A DNA stretch of 64,000 nucleotides. It comes from an uncultured archaeon. Lineage in GTDB: Archaea > Thermoproteota > Nitrososphaeria_A > Caldarchaeales > Wolframiiraptoraceae. A program made the translations under genes and the position numbers. The stretch lies in contig CALKCF010000002.1 of the NCBI GenBank assembly GCA_938083505.1, positions 90,874-154,873 on the forward strand. The letters run 5' to 3'. Positions 1-9,143 of the stretch are shown here, one piece after another (the stretch's first letter is position 1; every line of letters starts with the position of its first letter). The notes under the pieces are model-generated. The model did not search any database. It worked only from the letters and a program-made list of their open reading frames with translations, and had not been told where the DNA came from.

Positions 1-152
1 AGCTTGCTTACACTATCCTCAGAATAGATGGCATAATAACCGGCAGAAAATTGTCAGAATCTGAGTATTACTATGTGAAAAGGACTAAAGGAACTTCCCC
101 AGAAAGACTGAGTGAGCTTAAGAAAGAATACGGCCTCGAGAGTTTAGAATGA
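1..152 (+). CDS. C-terminal fragment of an unrecognised protein
   Basis: An open frame enters from the left edge and ends at TGA 150-152, giving the last 49 residues of a protein. The tail is charged and Lys/Glu-rich, ending in ...KKEYGLESLE, and has no transmembrane segment. I do not recognise the family and the start lies outside the window. It converges on the ABC transporter operon that ends at 182. The 29 bases between them are A/T-rich. Confidence 0.5.
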   Translation, partial: LAYTILRIDGIITGRKLSESEYYYVKRTKGTSPERLSELKKEYGLESLE

Positions 153-181
153 AAGAAAAAATAAAAAATGTTTGTAATATT

Positions 182-1603
182 TTACACCGGAAGCGCAGCC
201 TTTAACTCCTCAAACTTTCTCACGTAATACTCGTTGTTGTCAGGAAGATCTGGTGACAGGAAATACCTTGTCATCTTCTGTTTATCCTCTACGGAGCCAA
301 GGTCCCTGACATTACCTCTCGGATGCGGCGTGCCCTCTCTGGGCGGCTCACCTGTCCAGAAATGCTTAAAGTATACATCAGGTAGGAAGAGGGCATTCTG
401 TAACCTTTCTGGTACTGTTGCAAATTCTGGTCTATCTGGCCATATAACCCTCATTACCTCCTCTATCGGCAGGTAAGTGCTCTTGCCCTCGTAGAACCAA
501 CCATAGAACTCGTCTCCCATGGCATTCTTATAATCCTCCCAAGCCCATGCGGGCGTCGGATATCCTTGCCTAGTGTAAAGCATCTGTGTGAAAAGCTCAA
601 GGTGCCAGTTGAGTAGCCTTATACCTTCTTCTGCAACCTCAGGTGAGACTAAGGAGGATACATAGCCGGAGTTGTACCAGAAGAATGGACCGTGCTGTAA
701 AGCTGCGTAGTACGCAGGTGTCCCAGCTTTTCTCGTATCAAAGCACACTGGCTGCCATGTGCTGGCCAGCCATATTTCCCTAGTTGAGAATAGCGTAACT
801 ATATCCCCGTAGGAGAACCAAAACGTCTTTATGAATCCTTGCTTAACATACGGTAGGAGGTAGTTAAAAACGGCATCGACTTCTTGCTTGGTTAGATTAG
901 TTATGGCACCTGAAAAAGTCATCTGCTCGGTTGCCTCTAGATAGTTTGCAGTCTCGCTAAATACCGTGAAACCTTCGTCCTGCATTCCAGTCCTTCCTTT
1001 CCATTCTGGGTTCCAAAGTTCTGAGTAAGCCAGCGTTCTTTTAGTACCGCCACGCTCATCATAAGGTATGAATTCTGGAAGGTATGTTACGGAGTCGAAG
1101 TTCCACATGACTGGGACGGCGACGAGGGACTTTCCAGGTTCCTTCCAAAGCAGGTAATTGAACCTCTCTGCCTGTGCTGGCTTAAAGTATTTCTCAACAT
1201 GATAGAACATTTCTAAGACTTTATCTTCTCTCCACCTAGGCACTTTCTCAACGGGTATTGTCCTAGCTAAACCCTCTGCTATGATAGGCCTGTATCTTCC
1301 AGAAGCGGCCACGTCCCATGCGGCGGGGTTAGCCAGTTGCTTCTGAGTCATAACGAAGAAGTCTAGATAAGTCGTTTCAACATCTATGCCCGTTAGCTTT
1401 TCATACTCCCTCTCAGCCTCAGGCGGGAAATAGAACGGATGTGTTGAGTACCTAATTTTTGACGGTTTTGTCACAGTCGGTGTTGGTGTCGGTGTTGGTG
1501 GGGCGCTCGTATAGACATAGTACGCCAACCCACCGACAATGGCAGCGGCAGCAATTCCTCCAACAGCAGCCAAGAATTTCCTTCTAGAAATTTTTTCCGA
1601 CAT
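182..1603 (-). CDS. Extracellular solute-binding protein of a spermidine/putrescine-type ABC importer (PotD-like)
   Basis: This 473-residue protein should capture the substrate outside the membrane and hand it to the two permeases encoded upstream in the same operon. The N-terminus has a twin-arginine signal (SRRKFL at about residues 6-11), an Ala/Gly/Val-rich hydrophobic stretch and then a Pro-Thr repeat linker (about 35-44). That pattern suggests Tat export and a tether to the membrane. The remainder fits the periplasmic-binding fold of the PotD/Fe(III) family (class inferred from the permease and ATPase partners). It is at the 3' end of a four-gene operon, 76 bases after the PotC-like gene. 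The real substrate is unknown; the adjacent racemases and DUF917 gene suggest a nitrogenous ring compound or amino-acid derivative rather than a polyamine. Confidence 0.85.
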   Translation of the reverse strand: MSEKISRRKFLAAVGGIAAAAIVGGLAYYVYTSAPPTPTPTPTVTKPSKIRYSTHPFYFPPEAEREYEKLTGIDVETTYLDFFVMTQKQLANPAAWDVAASGRYRPIIAEGLARTIPVEKVPRWREDKVLEMFYHVEKYFKPAQAERFNYLLWKEPGKSLVAVPVMWNFDSVTYLPEFIPYDERGGTKRTLAYSELWNPEWKGRTGMQDEGFTVFSETANYLEATEQMTFSGAITNLTKQEVDAVFNYLLPYVKQGFIKTFWFSYGDIVTLFSTREIWLASTWQPVCFDTRKAGTPAYYAALQHGPFFWYNSGYVSSLVSPEVAEEGIRLLNWHLELFTQMLYTRQGYPTPAWAWEDYKNAMGDEFYGWFYEGKSTYLPIEEVMRVIWPDRPEFATVPERLQNALFLPDVYFKHFWTGEPPREGTPHPRGNVRDLGSVEDKQKMTRYFLSPDLPDNNEYYVRKFEELKAALPV

Positions 1604-1679
1604 TGTTGATTACTTTTTTTCAAGTTGTATTTAAATTTTTTAACGAATAATTGTTTGTAAATATAAACATAATTTCCGT

Positions 1680-2492
1680 TTAACGGACTCTTCTAGACAT
1701 TATATAAGCGAATATTGCTAAGCCTATGAATGCTATTATTGCAATCAGTGTACCGGCAGCAAACCACTTCGGGGTTATCGGGTTTATTGATAGCTCGTTT
1801 TTAATATAGGTTGCTAAAGTACCCGTACCTTTCATGACGAACTGTGTTCTGATCACCTCACCCCACGAGAGTAGGAAGCCTATTATCGCTGCCGATATTA
1901 CCTCGAATATTATCAAAGGTAGCGTTATACGTCTGAATACGTTGAGGGGGCTTGCTTTTAATACGCTAGCTGCATACTCGTATGTGGCCAGGTCGGGATC
2001 GAATCTTGACATCATAAGTATGAGGCCGAAGGGTACCGTGTAAACCGTAAGAACTGCTGCAACTGCCAGAAGGGACGATTCAATGCCGAAAAGTCTAAAC
2101 ATGAAGGCTACGCCTAAGCCAAGCGCAACACCAGGAACTATGAAGCCTAAAATGAACAGGTAGAATAGCAGGTCCCTGCCCACTATTCTCTTCCTAAGAG
2201 CTAATGCTGTCGTAGTAACTAAGAGGCACGTCAGTAGTGCAGTGAGGATTGATACAAATAACGAGTTGTTTAAGGCTGTAAAGAAATTATTGTCATGCAG
2301 TATTGAGATGTATGCAGAGTACTCGTAACCGGTCGGTGGTTTTATGTACCAATCCCATGTAAGGCCCTCTATCGGAAAGCTTATTTTAGCGCCGCTCTTG
2401 AAGGATAGGGCTATCATGAAGAATACCGGAAGGTATATAAAAAGTATAATTAAGGCGATGTAAACTTTTGCTAACCTATCTCCCCATCCCAT
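1680..2492 (-). CDS. ABC transporter permease, PotC-like
   Basis: This inner-membrane permease of about 270 residues belongs to the binding-protein-dependent transport (BPD_transp_1) family. It shows about six hydrophobic segments. The conserved cytoplasmic EAA-type loop that contacts the ATPase is visible as EYAASVLKASPLNVFRRITLP. The frame can be opened 9 bases further up at GTG 2501, but I prefer ATG 2492: an AGGTG ribosome-binding sequence lies six bases in front of it. It follows the PotB-like gene directly and precedes the binding protein, so the operon order is ATPase, permease, permease, binding protein. Confidence 0.88.
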   Translation of the reverse strand: MGWGDRLAKVYIALIILFIYLPVFFMIALSFKSGAKISFPIEGLTWDWYIKPPTGYEYSAYISILHDNNFFTALNNSLFVSILTALLTCLLVTTTALALRKRIVGRDLLFYLFILGFIVPGVALGLGVAFMFRLFGIESSLLAVAAVLTVYTVPFGLILMMSRFDPDLATYEYAASVLKASPLNVFRRITLPLIIFEVISAAIIGFLLSWGEVIRTQFVMKGTGTLATYIKNELSINPITPKWFAAGTLIAIIAFIGLAIFAYIMSRRVR

Positions 2493-2505
2493 TTCCAACA
2501 CCTCG

Positions 2506-3396
2506 CTAATATACCAGCTTCTTTATATCAACCACCTTCAGAAGTACGTAAAGCACAAGCAGAGCTATCACTACCAAAATTGTCGAAAGCGCGGCGGCGT
2601 AAGGCCATACGAAGTTAGCGGCATAGTTGGCTACCGATAAACCAAGCGTCTGTATACCTCCTGCCCATAAGGCTGGCGTTATGTAGTCTCCCAAAGTACT
2701 TACGAAGACGAATATGAAGCCCATCACGACACCAGGAAGCGATAGCCTAAACGTTATATCAAAGAAGACACGGTGCGGTGGAGCCTTCAATACCTTGGCC
2801 GCGTTTATTATATCGGGATCTATTCTCGTTAAAGCAAGATACGATGGGAATATCATCCAAAGCAGATAGGTTTGAGGCCAGATTATGAGTAAAGCGCTAC
2901 GCCCGAATAATAGCTCCAAAGGTTCTTTAATCACACCTAATGACATTAAGCTATAGTTAACTATGCCGCTCTCCCCCAATATCGGTAGCCAAGCAACAAC
3001 ACGGATGCTCCAGTCAATCAAGAAAGGTACGAGCAACAAGCTGACTACGAAAAACCTTGCGCGTGTACTTTTAACCCTAAACACCAAAAAGTATGCCATA
3101 GGATAACCAAGCAAGAAAGCTATCAAACATGCAATTAAGGACATTCCAAATGTGTTTAACAGTATTGTTGACATTTGAGGTGACGTAAAGAATGTGACGT
3201 AATTACTCAGCGTAAAGTTTTCAGGGCCCGCAAGCGTAAACCTTTCAAAGAAGCTTATGCTGACTATCATGCTAAGGGGTATCAGCAAAAAAAGCAATAA
3301 CAGCACAAAGCCTGGAAGAAGCAATAGGTAGCGGGAGTACTTGGAAACCCTGTCGAGAACGCCCATCTTCAATTGAGGGATGCTCAAGTCATACAC
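2506..3396 (-). CDS. ABC transporter permease, PotB-like
   Basis: This second permease subunit has about six transmembrane helices and an EAA-like loop (INAAKVLKAPPHRVFFDITFR) in the cytoplasmic loop near residue 200. It should pair with the PotC-like subunit to form the translocation pore. The GTG start at 3396 abuts the TAG of the ATPase gene, so translation is probably coupled. TTG 3387 lies six bases after an AGGTG and is a credible alternative start. Length and topology are normal for the family. Confidence 0.87.
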   Translation of the reverse strand: MYDLSIPQLKMGVLDRVSKYSRYLLLLPGFVLLLLFLLIPLSMIVSISFFERFTLAGPENFTLSNYVTFFTSPQMSTILLNTFGMSLIACLIAFLLGYPMAYFLVFRVKSTRARFFVVSLLLVPFLIDWSIRVVAWLPILGESGIVNYSLMSLGVIKEPLELLFGRSALLIIWPQTYLLWMIFPSYLALTRIDPDIINAAKVLKAPPHRVFFDITFRLSLPGVVMGFIFVFVSTLGDYITPALWAGGIQTLGLSVANYAANFVWPYAAALSTILVVIALLVLYVLLKVVDIKKLVY

Positions 3397-4524
3397 CTAC
3401 TTTCCGTATATTACTTCTTCTATGTCCAATCCTTCTATCATACACGGCTTCTCTATTAACAGGGCATCTTTTGCGCTCCATCCTAGAAGGTATGTCGACC
3501 CGAGGGTAAGGTTGCCCACTTTCTCAGTGGGAACGGAGACCTTTATTTTTGCGTTACCACCCGTTTGGAATACGTACTCCATGTAGTGACCGAAGTAGTA
3601 GTAACTGACAAGCTTAGCTTCTATTTTGTTTTCATATAGTTTAGCTTCCTCTCCTATCTTTACACGTTCAGGTCTTATCGCATACGCTACCTTATCACCA
3701 GATGAGAGAGTGTTCTTATTTTTGGGATTTGCCTTGAGTTCGCCTATATCGGTGTTAAGGTAACACAGCTCACCATCCCAGGACTTAATTTGTGCCGAGA
3801 ACAGATTTATCTCGCCGACGAATCTTGCGGCGAAAACCGTGGCAGGATTGTTGTAAACTTCTTCAGGCTTTCCGATCTGTTCTATTACTCCCGTGTTCAT
3901 AACCATGACAGTATCTGCAAGGCTAAGTGCATGTTCTTGGACATGGGTTGTCAAGATGAAAGTGTTACCTACTTTTCTATGAATTTCTTTAAGATCCTCC
4001 ATCAACTTCCTTTGTAGCCTGTAATCTACATGGCTGAGCGGCTCATCAAGTAGAAGAATGCTTGGATTAATGACGAGTGCCCTCGCTAGCGCAACCCTTT
4101 GCCTTTGTCCACCACTCAGCTCAAGCGGCATTCTCTTTTCGAGTCCAGCTAAACCGACTAACTTTAGAGCTTCCTTCACCTCTTTCTCTATTTCTGACTT
4201 GTTCTTTCCTAACATCCTAAGACCGAATGCTACGTTATCGAAGACGTTCATGTGTGGGAACAGAGCGTAGGTCTCCAACATCATCGAGACATCCCGCTTG
4301 TAGGGCGGAACATTCTTCATATCCATGCCGTTTATGTAAAGCTTCCCGGAGTCGTAATCTAATATACCTGCGATAATTTTCAATAGGGTACTCTTACCAC
4401 ATCCGCTAGGACCGACTATGACGAAGAAGTCCCCTGAATCTATGTCAAACGTTACTTTATTGAGTGCTAAAACTTCTTTTCCGTACCACTTCACGAGGTC
4501 CCTGGTCTCTAGGGCTTTACCCAT
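3397..4524 (-). CDS. ABC transporter ATP-binding protein, PotA-like
   Basis: This 375-residue ATPase energises the importer. It has Walker A GPSGCGKST near residue 38, the signature LSGGQRQRVALARAL, Walker B ILLLDEPLSH, an H-loop His (TTHVQEHA) and a C-terminal TOBE/OB-like regulatory region after about residue 235. That is the domain plan of PotA/MalK-type ATPases. It is the first gene of the operon. A TATA-like element (AAAAATATAAG, about 4578-4588) lies upstream of a GAGG ribosome-binding site. A perfect 30-bp palindrome lies just upstream of this promoter. Confidence 0.9.
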   Translation of the reverse strand: MGKALETRDLVKWYGKEVLALNKVTFDIDSGDFFVIVGPSGCGKSTLLKIIAGILDYDSGKLYINGMDMKNVPPYKRDVSMMLETYALFPHMNVFDNVAFGLRMLGKNKSEIEKEVKEALKLVGLAGLEKRMPLELSGGQRQRVALARALVINPSILLLDEPLSHVDYRLQRKLMEDLKEIHRKVGNTFILTTHVQEHALSLADTVMVMNTGVIEQIGKPEEVYNNPATVFAARFVGEINLFSAQIKSWDGELCYLNTDIGELKANPKNKNTLSSGDKVAYAIRPERVKIGEEAKLYENKIEAKLVSYYYFGHYMEYVFQTGGNAKIKVSVPTEKVGNLTLGSTYLLGWSAKDALLIEKPCMIEGLDIEEVIYGK

Positions 4525-4611
4525 GCCGGCATTACCTCTTCTATATTTTTAGGAAATATTACATTTTGACCTGCTTATATTTTTATCTTTAAATTAAACT
4601 TGCAGGGTTTT

Positions 4612-4641
4612 AGCATAAACTTTTTCGAAAAAGTTTATGCT
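4612..4641. promoter_or_regulatory. 30-bp perfect palindrome between divergent promoters (candidate operator)
   Basis: The two 15-base arms, AGCATAAACTTTTTC and its exact reverse complement, meet without a spacer. The element sits between the TATA-like box of the ABC transporter operon (about 4578-4588, minus) and that of the DUF917 gene (about 4688-4696, plus). Genes diverge here, so it cannot be a terminator. A dimeric regulator controlling both operons is the simplest reading. Confidence 0.6.
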
Positions 4642-4734
4642 TTATGTCCAGAAGATCTTCCCGCAATTCGTTTGCATGTACGAAAAACTTATAAAAGGAA
4701 TCTTCCCTCATTCTGCCCGTCGGAGGAACTTCTA

Positions 4735-5787
4735 ATGAGAATTTTAAGGGAGAAAGAGCTAATAGATATAGTATACGGAGCCACTTTGCTTGGAGCTGGT
4801 GGCGGTGGTTCTCCTGAGAACGGAATACAGCTTGTCAAGAGCATATTAGAAATTAGCGGAGAGGTTCGGATGGTAAGCCCAGAGGAAGTGCCGGATTATA
4901 GCATGGTAGCGGTCGTAGCGGGTATGGGTGCTCCAGAAGTATTGCTTAAGAGGGGATGGAGAAACGAGGACATACCTGCCCTTAGATTGTTGGAGCAAGT
5001 AGTTGGTAGGAAGATGGATTACATTATTGCAATCGAAACAGGAGGCTTTAACTCTATAACACCACTTCATGCCGCTGTAGCAAGCGGCGTTCCAGCAATC
5101 GACGGTGACGGTGTAGGAAGAGCAATACCACAGCTTGAAATGACAATGTTCTACGTGCAAAATGTGCCATTAGCTCCTGTCACGCTAGCGGATGCCCATG
5201 GGAATTCGGCTATACTTTATCCTGTGGATGCTCCGATGGCTGAAAAGATGGCTAGGGGGATAACCGTAGCTTTTGGTATGCAAGCCGGTATAGCATGTCA
5301 TCCTATGGCAGGCTGGCAAATGAAGAAGGCAGTAATAAGCGGAACCTATACGATGGCTGAAAAGGTGGGCAGGGCTATTAGGGAGTCGAGGGACAAGGGC
5401 AAAGACCCTGTCAAGGCTGTAGTAGAAGTCACAAACGGTTTTGAAATTGCAAGGGGGAAGGTCACCAAGAAAGAGGTTGAAACCAAAGGAGGCTTCGATT
5501 ACGGAAAAGTCTACGTGGGTGACATACGCGTAGATTACAAAAATGAAAACATGATAGCTTGGAGGAGGGGAAACCCGGTAGCCATATCGCCAGACCTGAT
5601 ATGCTGGATGACGACAGACGGCCGGCCCCTAACCAACGCAGACATAAAAGAGGGGTTAGAGGTTGCTGTGATAGGAATAAAGGCCTATGAAAAGTGGAGG
5701 ACGCCGGAGGGGCTTGCTGTATTCCGTCCTGTCCTTGCTGAGCTAGGCTATAGTGGAGAATACATACCCATAGAAAAACTCCTTTAA
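4735..5787 (+). CDS. DUF917 family protein (hydantoinase/oxoprolinase-associated)
   Basis: The 350-residue product matches the DUF917 family, which is often found next to hydantoinase or oxoprolinase genes and hydantoin racemases. The family's N-terminal Gly-rich stretch (GATLLGAGGGGSP) is near residues 15-27. The frame stays open up to 4600, but the extra 45 residues would run through the palindrome and TATA box. ATG 4735 has GGAGG eight bases upstream and starts right at the conserved domain. No hydantoinase is present in the window. The biochemical role of DUF917 is not established; involvement in degrading a cyclic amide is inferred from context. Confidence 0.85.
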   Translation: MRILREKELIDIVYGATLLGAGGGGSPENGIQLVKSILEISGEVRMVSPEEVPDYSMVAVVAGMGAPEVLLKRGWRNEDIPALRLLEQVVGRKMDYIIAIETGGFNSITPLHAAVASGVPAIDGDGVGRAIPQLEMTMFYVQNVPLAPVTLADAHGNSAILYPVDAPMAEKMARGITVAFGMQAGIACHPMAGWQMKKAVISGTYTMAEKVGRAIRESRDKGKDPVKAVVEVTNGFEIARGKVTKKEVETKGGFDYGKVYVGDIRVDYKNENMIAWRRGNPVAISPDLICWMTTDGRPLTNADIKEGLEVAVIGIKAYEKWRTPEGLAVFRPVLAELGYSGEYIPIEKLL

Positions 5788-5827
5788 ACATAAAAATCTT
5801 AAATCAAACTTTTTTATTTATAAGTGC

Positions 5828-6577
5828 ATGCGGAAAGTAAGAGTGTTAGTAGTTCTTCCTATATTGAAAAATCCTGTGCTGGAGGAAGTTACGCGAAGGG
5901 AGATTGAGCAGATCCAAGACGGAACCCTTGAGGTAGACTTGGTTAGCTTAGAACAAGGACCAGCCTCGATTGAATCAGAATTTGACGATAGAATAGCATC
6001 GCCTTGGGTGTTGGAGAAGGTTAAGGAGGCCGAGGCCAACGGTTTTGACGCCGTGTTCTTGGACTGTATGGGAGACATAGCTCTGAATGCTGCAAGGGAA
6101 ATCGTAAGAATACCAGTGATTGGTCCGTGCCAAGCCACGATGGCAATAGCGTCGATGCTTGGCGATAGATTCTCAATAATCACCATCCTAGAAAACGTGG
6201 TGCCGCTTTTCTGGCGAAAAGCTAGGGAATATGGTTTCATACAAAACCTCGCCTCAGTAAGGTCTGTGGAGGTGCCCGTGCTTGAGTTGGATACGAAGAG
6301 GGAGTTGGTAAAAAAGAGGCTTGCCGAGGAGTCTATGAATGCGGTAAAGGAAGATGGTGCAGAGGTTATAATTCTAGGATGCACCGGCATGGTAGGGATG
6401 GCGAGAGACGTCCAGGAGATTGTCGGCGTTCCTGTTATAGACCCAGTACCAGTATCGATAAAGCTCGCAAAACTCATGGCAGAGCTTAGACTTATTCACA
6501 GTAGCAAAGCTTATCCAAAGCCGCCAACAAAGTTGAGGAAGTTTCCGGGAGCTTCAGAGCAGTTATTCAAAGTTTGA
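5828..6577 (+). CDS. Asp/Glu/hydantoin racemase family protein (1)
   Basis: This 249-residue cytosolic enzyme belongs to the cofactor-independent Asp/Glu racemase superfamily, closest in pattern to hydantoin racemase. The two catalytic cysteines expected at the pseudo-twofold active site are visible in FLDCMGD (about residue 81) and ILGCTGM (about residue 185). A TATA-like box (TATTTATAAG) ends only a few bases before the ATG, so the transcript is nearly leaderless. It follows the DUF917 gene by 40 bases and converges on a second racemase. Maleate isomerase and arylmalonate decarboxylase belong to the same superfamily, so racemisation itself is an inference. Confidence 0.85.
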   Translation: MRKVRVLVVLPILKNPVLEEVTRREIEQIQDGTLEVDLVSLEQGPASIESEFDDRIASPWVLEKVKEAEANGFDAVFLDCMGDIALNAAREIVRIPVIGPCQATMAIASMLGDRFSIITILENVVPLFWRKAREYGFIQNLASVRSVEVPVLELDTKRELVKKRLAEESMNAVKEDGAEVIILGCTGMVGMARDVQEIVGVPVIDPVPVSIKLAKLMAELRLIHSSKAYPKPPTKLRKFPGASEQLFKV

Positions 6578-6587
6578 TTCCTTAACT

Positions 6588-7316
6588 TTACTTCAACCAC
6601 CCTTCATCAGCAGGCGGCGGCTCGTATCCGTATAGCTTGCTGTGACTCGTGCCGAACTTTCTGTAAAGGTCCGCCAACATCTCAGCATATTTCCATGCAA
6701 CCACCACCGGGTCCAGAACTGGGACTTTTAGCCGTAGAGTAAGTTCCTTCATGAAGCCTGACTCCGCCGTGCATCCTAGAATTATAACCTCTGCACCATC
6801 TTCCTTCACTGCCTTCTCGGCCTGCTCGATTATTGCCTCCTTTAGTTTTTCCGGCTCTTTCATCATCCTTCTCACACTAAAACCCACTTCTCTAAAGGAC
6901 GCAAGTTTCTTCTCTAAACCGTAAAGCCAGACGTTTCCCTCCATCTTTGGTATCCACTTCCGCCTCCCTACTATAATGGAGAACTTATGTCCGAGGGTGG
7001 AGGCAACGTGCAAACAGGCCTCGGCCGGTGCAACGACGGGTATAGAAACTATCTCTCTGGCCTCCCTCAAGCTCGGGTCGTAAAAACATCCTATAACCGC
7101 TGCATCGAAACCATCCGACTCGGCCTTTCTTATAACTCTAAGGAGTTCATCTGCCACGAGGTGCTCATAATAGTGGTATTCCAGATGGTCCGGCCCCTTT
7201 TCGAGGTGAGTAACGAAAGGTTCAACATCAGGCCTCTTAATATCTTTGAGTATTCTGAGCATATGTTCATCAAATGAGGGCGTTCCTACAGGATTAATCC
7301 ATAAAATCTTTAGCAT
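6588..7316 (-). CDS. Asp/Glu/hydantoin racemase family protein (2)
   Basis: This is a second 242-residue member of the Asp/Glu racemase superfamily, transcribed towards the first with ten bases between them. Cysteines occur in VIGCFYD and ILGCTAE at the two active-site positions. It differs clearly from the plus-strand copy, so it is an ancient paralogue rather than a recent duplicate. The two may act on different substrates of one pathway. An A/T-rich TATA-like region (TTTAAATAAATTT) lies just upstream of its ATG, so it has its own promoter. Confidence 0.84.
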   Translation of the reverse strand: MLKILWINPVGTPSFDEHMLRILKDIKRPDVEPFVTHLEKGPDHLEYHYYEHLVADELLRVIRKAESDGFDAAVIGCFYDPSLREAREIVSIPVVAPAEACLHVASTLGHKFSIIVGRRKWIPKMEGNVWLYGLEKKLASFREVGFSVRRMMKEPEKLKEAIIEQAEKAVKEDGAEVIILGCTAESGFMKELTLRLKVPVLDPVVVAWKYAEMLADLYRKFGTSHSKLYGYEPPPADEGWLK

Positions 7317-7358
7317 AAAAAAAGTTTTTGTAAAAATTTATTTAAATTTTTTGGAACG

Positions 7359-8993
7359 TTACTTTGATGATTTACTGAACTCTTCTTCTCTCAAAAGCCT
7401 TCTATGAACTTTGCCCGCAGATGTCAAAGGCAACTCTCTCCTGAACTCTACTTCCCTCACCAACTTGTATGGCTCCAGCCTCTCTTTTAAGAAATTAATG
7501 AGTTCCTCTGCCGTAAGTTGAGCTCCGTCTTTCAAGACGACGAATGCCTTTGGTAGCTCACCCGCAATCGGATCAGGCTTACCAACGACCGCACAAAGCT
7601 TCACGGCTGGGTGCTCATATATGGCATCCTCGACCTCCCTCGGGTATACTGAGTAGCCTTTGTACTTGATGACGTCTTTCTTTCTATCGACGATGTAAAA
7701 GTATCCATCTTCATCCATTTTTGCCACATCGCCTGTGTACAGCCAGCCGTCTCTCAGCACCTCCTTAGTCTCTTCGGGTCTCTTCCAATAACCCAACATG
7801 ACCTGCGGCCCCTTTATGACGAGCTCACCTATCTCTCCAGGAGGTAACGTCTTACTTCCGCTCTCAAGGTCGACTATCTTCGCATCCACATCGGGCCAAG
7901 GTAAACCGATGGAGCCTATCTTGACAGACTTCGTGGTAGGATCAACAGGGTTTGTATGTGTTCCTGGCGAGCATTCAGTTAATCCATAACCTTCCACGAG
8001 TACGCCCCCAGTAATTTGGACGAATTTTTTCTGAACCTCAGGCGGAAGGGGCGATCCCCCGGATATGCAGCATCTTACTGACCTGAGATTATATGACTGC
8101 GTTTCTGGTGATGAGACTATGAGTGCGTACATCGTGGGAACGCCGCAAAAAACTGTTATGCCGTACCTCTGAATTGTTTCCAAAACAACTTTTACGTCGA
8201 ATTTTTGAAGTAGGACAATGGTTCCAGCAGTATAAATTGGTGCGTTCATCGAAGTCGTCATCCCGAATATATGAGATAGTGGCAACACCGTTAGGAATAC
8301 CTCTTCGGCAAGTTTGCACTTTATCCAGGTTGAGAACGCGATGGTGTTTGAGACCATGTTGAAGTGTGTTAACATGGCTCCCTTAGGTGTACCCGTTGTC
8401 CCTCCAGTATACTGGAGGCAAGCTAGGTCATCCTTTGGGTTTATCTTAACCTTTGGTGATTCTGGAGGATACTTTGCAAGCGTGGCGCCGAGGTCATAAA
8501 AATTCCCCTCCGGCAACCGGGATGGCCTGCTAAGCTCTTCACCCGTCACGAAGACCCTCTTGACAGTTGTTGATGGTGCAACCTTAAGGAAGGTAGGAAG
8601 CAAGTGCTCGTAAACAACCAACGTCTCAGCCTCCGAGTCGTTGAGCTGGAAAAGCAACGTATTTTCACGTGCCAGTGAGCTTATCGTTGTTACTACACAG
8701 CCAGCCTTGAGCACGCCGTAGTACGCTATCAGAAACTGCGGTATGTTTGGCAGGAAAAGGGCGACTCTATCACCTTTGGCTGCGCCCATACTGACCAACG
8801 CGTTCGCAAAGCAGGACGTCAGCTTGTCTAGCTCACGGTACGTTAACTTGTACCCGCTCTCACCGGATATGACCGCGACACTTTCTGGAAAAGTCGCCGC
8901 AGAACGTTCTAGCAGACCATGGAGTGGTATCTCTGGGTACGCTATGGACCTAGGCACACCCTCAGGATAGAACTTATACCAAGGCCGCTCCAT
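7359..8993 (-). CDS. AMP-forming acyl-CoA synthetase / ligase
   Basis: This 544-residue protein is a full-length ANL-superfamily enzyme that activates a carboxylic acid with ATP and joins it to CoA. Motif A3 reads YTGGTTGTPKG, A5 reads GYGLTECSPG, A7/A8 reads YTGDVAKMDEDGYFYIVDRKKDVIKYKG, and the A10 lysine lies in PLTSAGKVHRR near the C-terminus. The sequence resembles medium/long-chain or aryl-acid ligases, but the substrate cannot be read off. It is transcribed from its own promoter (TTAATATATATATCG on the minus strand). It may activate the acid product of the neighbouring pathway or of amino-acid fermentation. Confidence 0.9.
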   Translation of the reverse strand: MERPWYKFYPEGVPRSIAYPEIPLHGLLERSAATFPESVAVISGESGYKLTYRELDKLTSCFANALVSMGAAKGDRVALFLPNIPQFLIAYYGVLKAGCVVTTISSLARENTLLFQLNDSEAETLVVYEHLLPTFLKVAPSTTVKRVFVTGEELSRPSRLPEGNFYDLGATLAKYPPESPKVKINPKDDLACLQYTGGTTGTPKGAMLTHFNMVSNTIAFSTWIKCKLAEEVFLTVLPLSHIFGMTTSMNAPIYTAGTIVLLQKFDVKVVLETIQRYGITVFCGVPTMYALIVSSPETQSYNLRSVRCCISGGSPLPPEVQKKFVQITGGVLVEGYGLTECSPGTHTNPVDPTTKSVKIGSIGLPWPDVDAKIVDLESGSKTLPPGEIGELVIKGPQVMLGYWKRPEETKEVLRDGWLYTGDVAKMDEDGYFYIVDRKKDVIKYKGYSVYPREVEDAIYEHPAVKLCAVVGKPDPIAGELPKAFVVLKDGAQLTAEELINFLKERLEPYKLVREVEFRRELPLTSAGKVHRRLLREEEFSKSSK

Positions 8994-9060
8994 TTTTCTT
9001 TCTAAGAAAAAGTACCAGAGCGATATATATATTAAGACGTCCTATTCATCACCCGACGGA

Positions 9061-9105
9061 ATTAGTTCAGCGCAATTGGGAAAAATTTCAACGTGTTGAA
9101 CTAAT
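9061..9105. repeat. Inverted repeat, 9-bp arms
   Basis: ATTAGTTCA at 9061-9069 is matched by its exact reverse complement at 9097-9105 across a 27-base spacer. It lies between the acyl-CoA synthetase promoter and a decayed gene. It could be a stem-loop in an untranslated RNA or a regulator site. Nothing else marks this stretch. Confidence 0.35.
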
Positions 9106-9143
9106 GACTCTATACACTTCATTTAGGTTTTGTCGAGTTCTAG

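Noticed and set aside
5818..6477. Open minus-strand frame of 219 codons
   Set aside because: It lies wholly opposite the plus-strand racemase, has low-complexity Ser/Thr composition, no promoter and no domain. It is a shadow frame.
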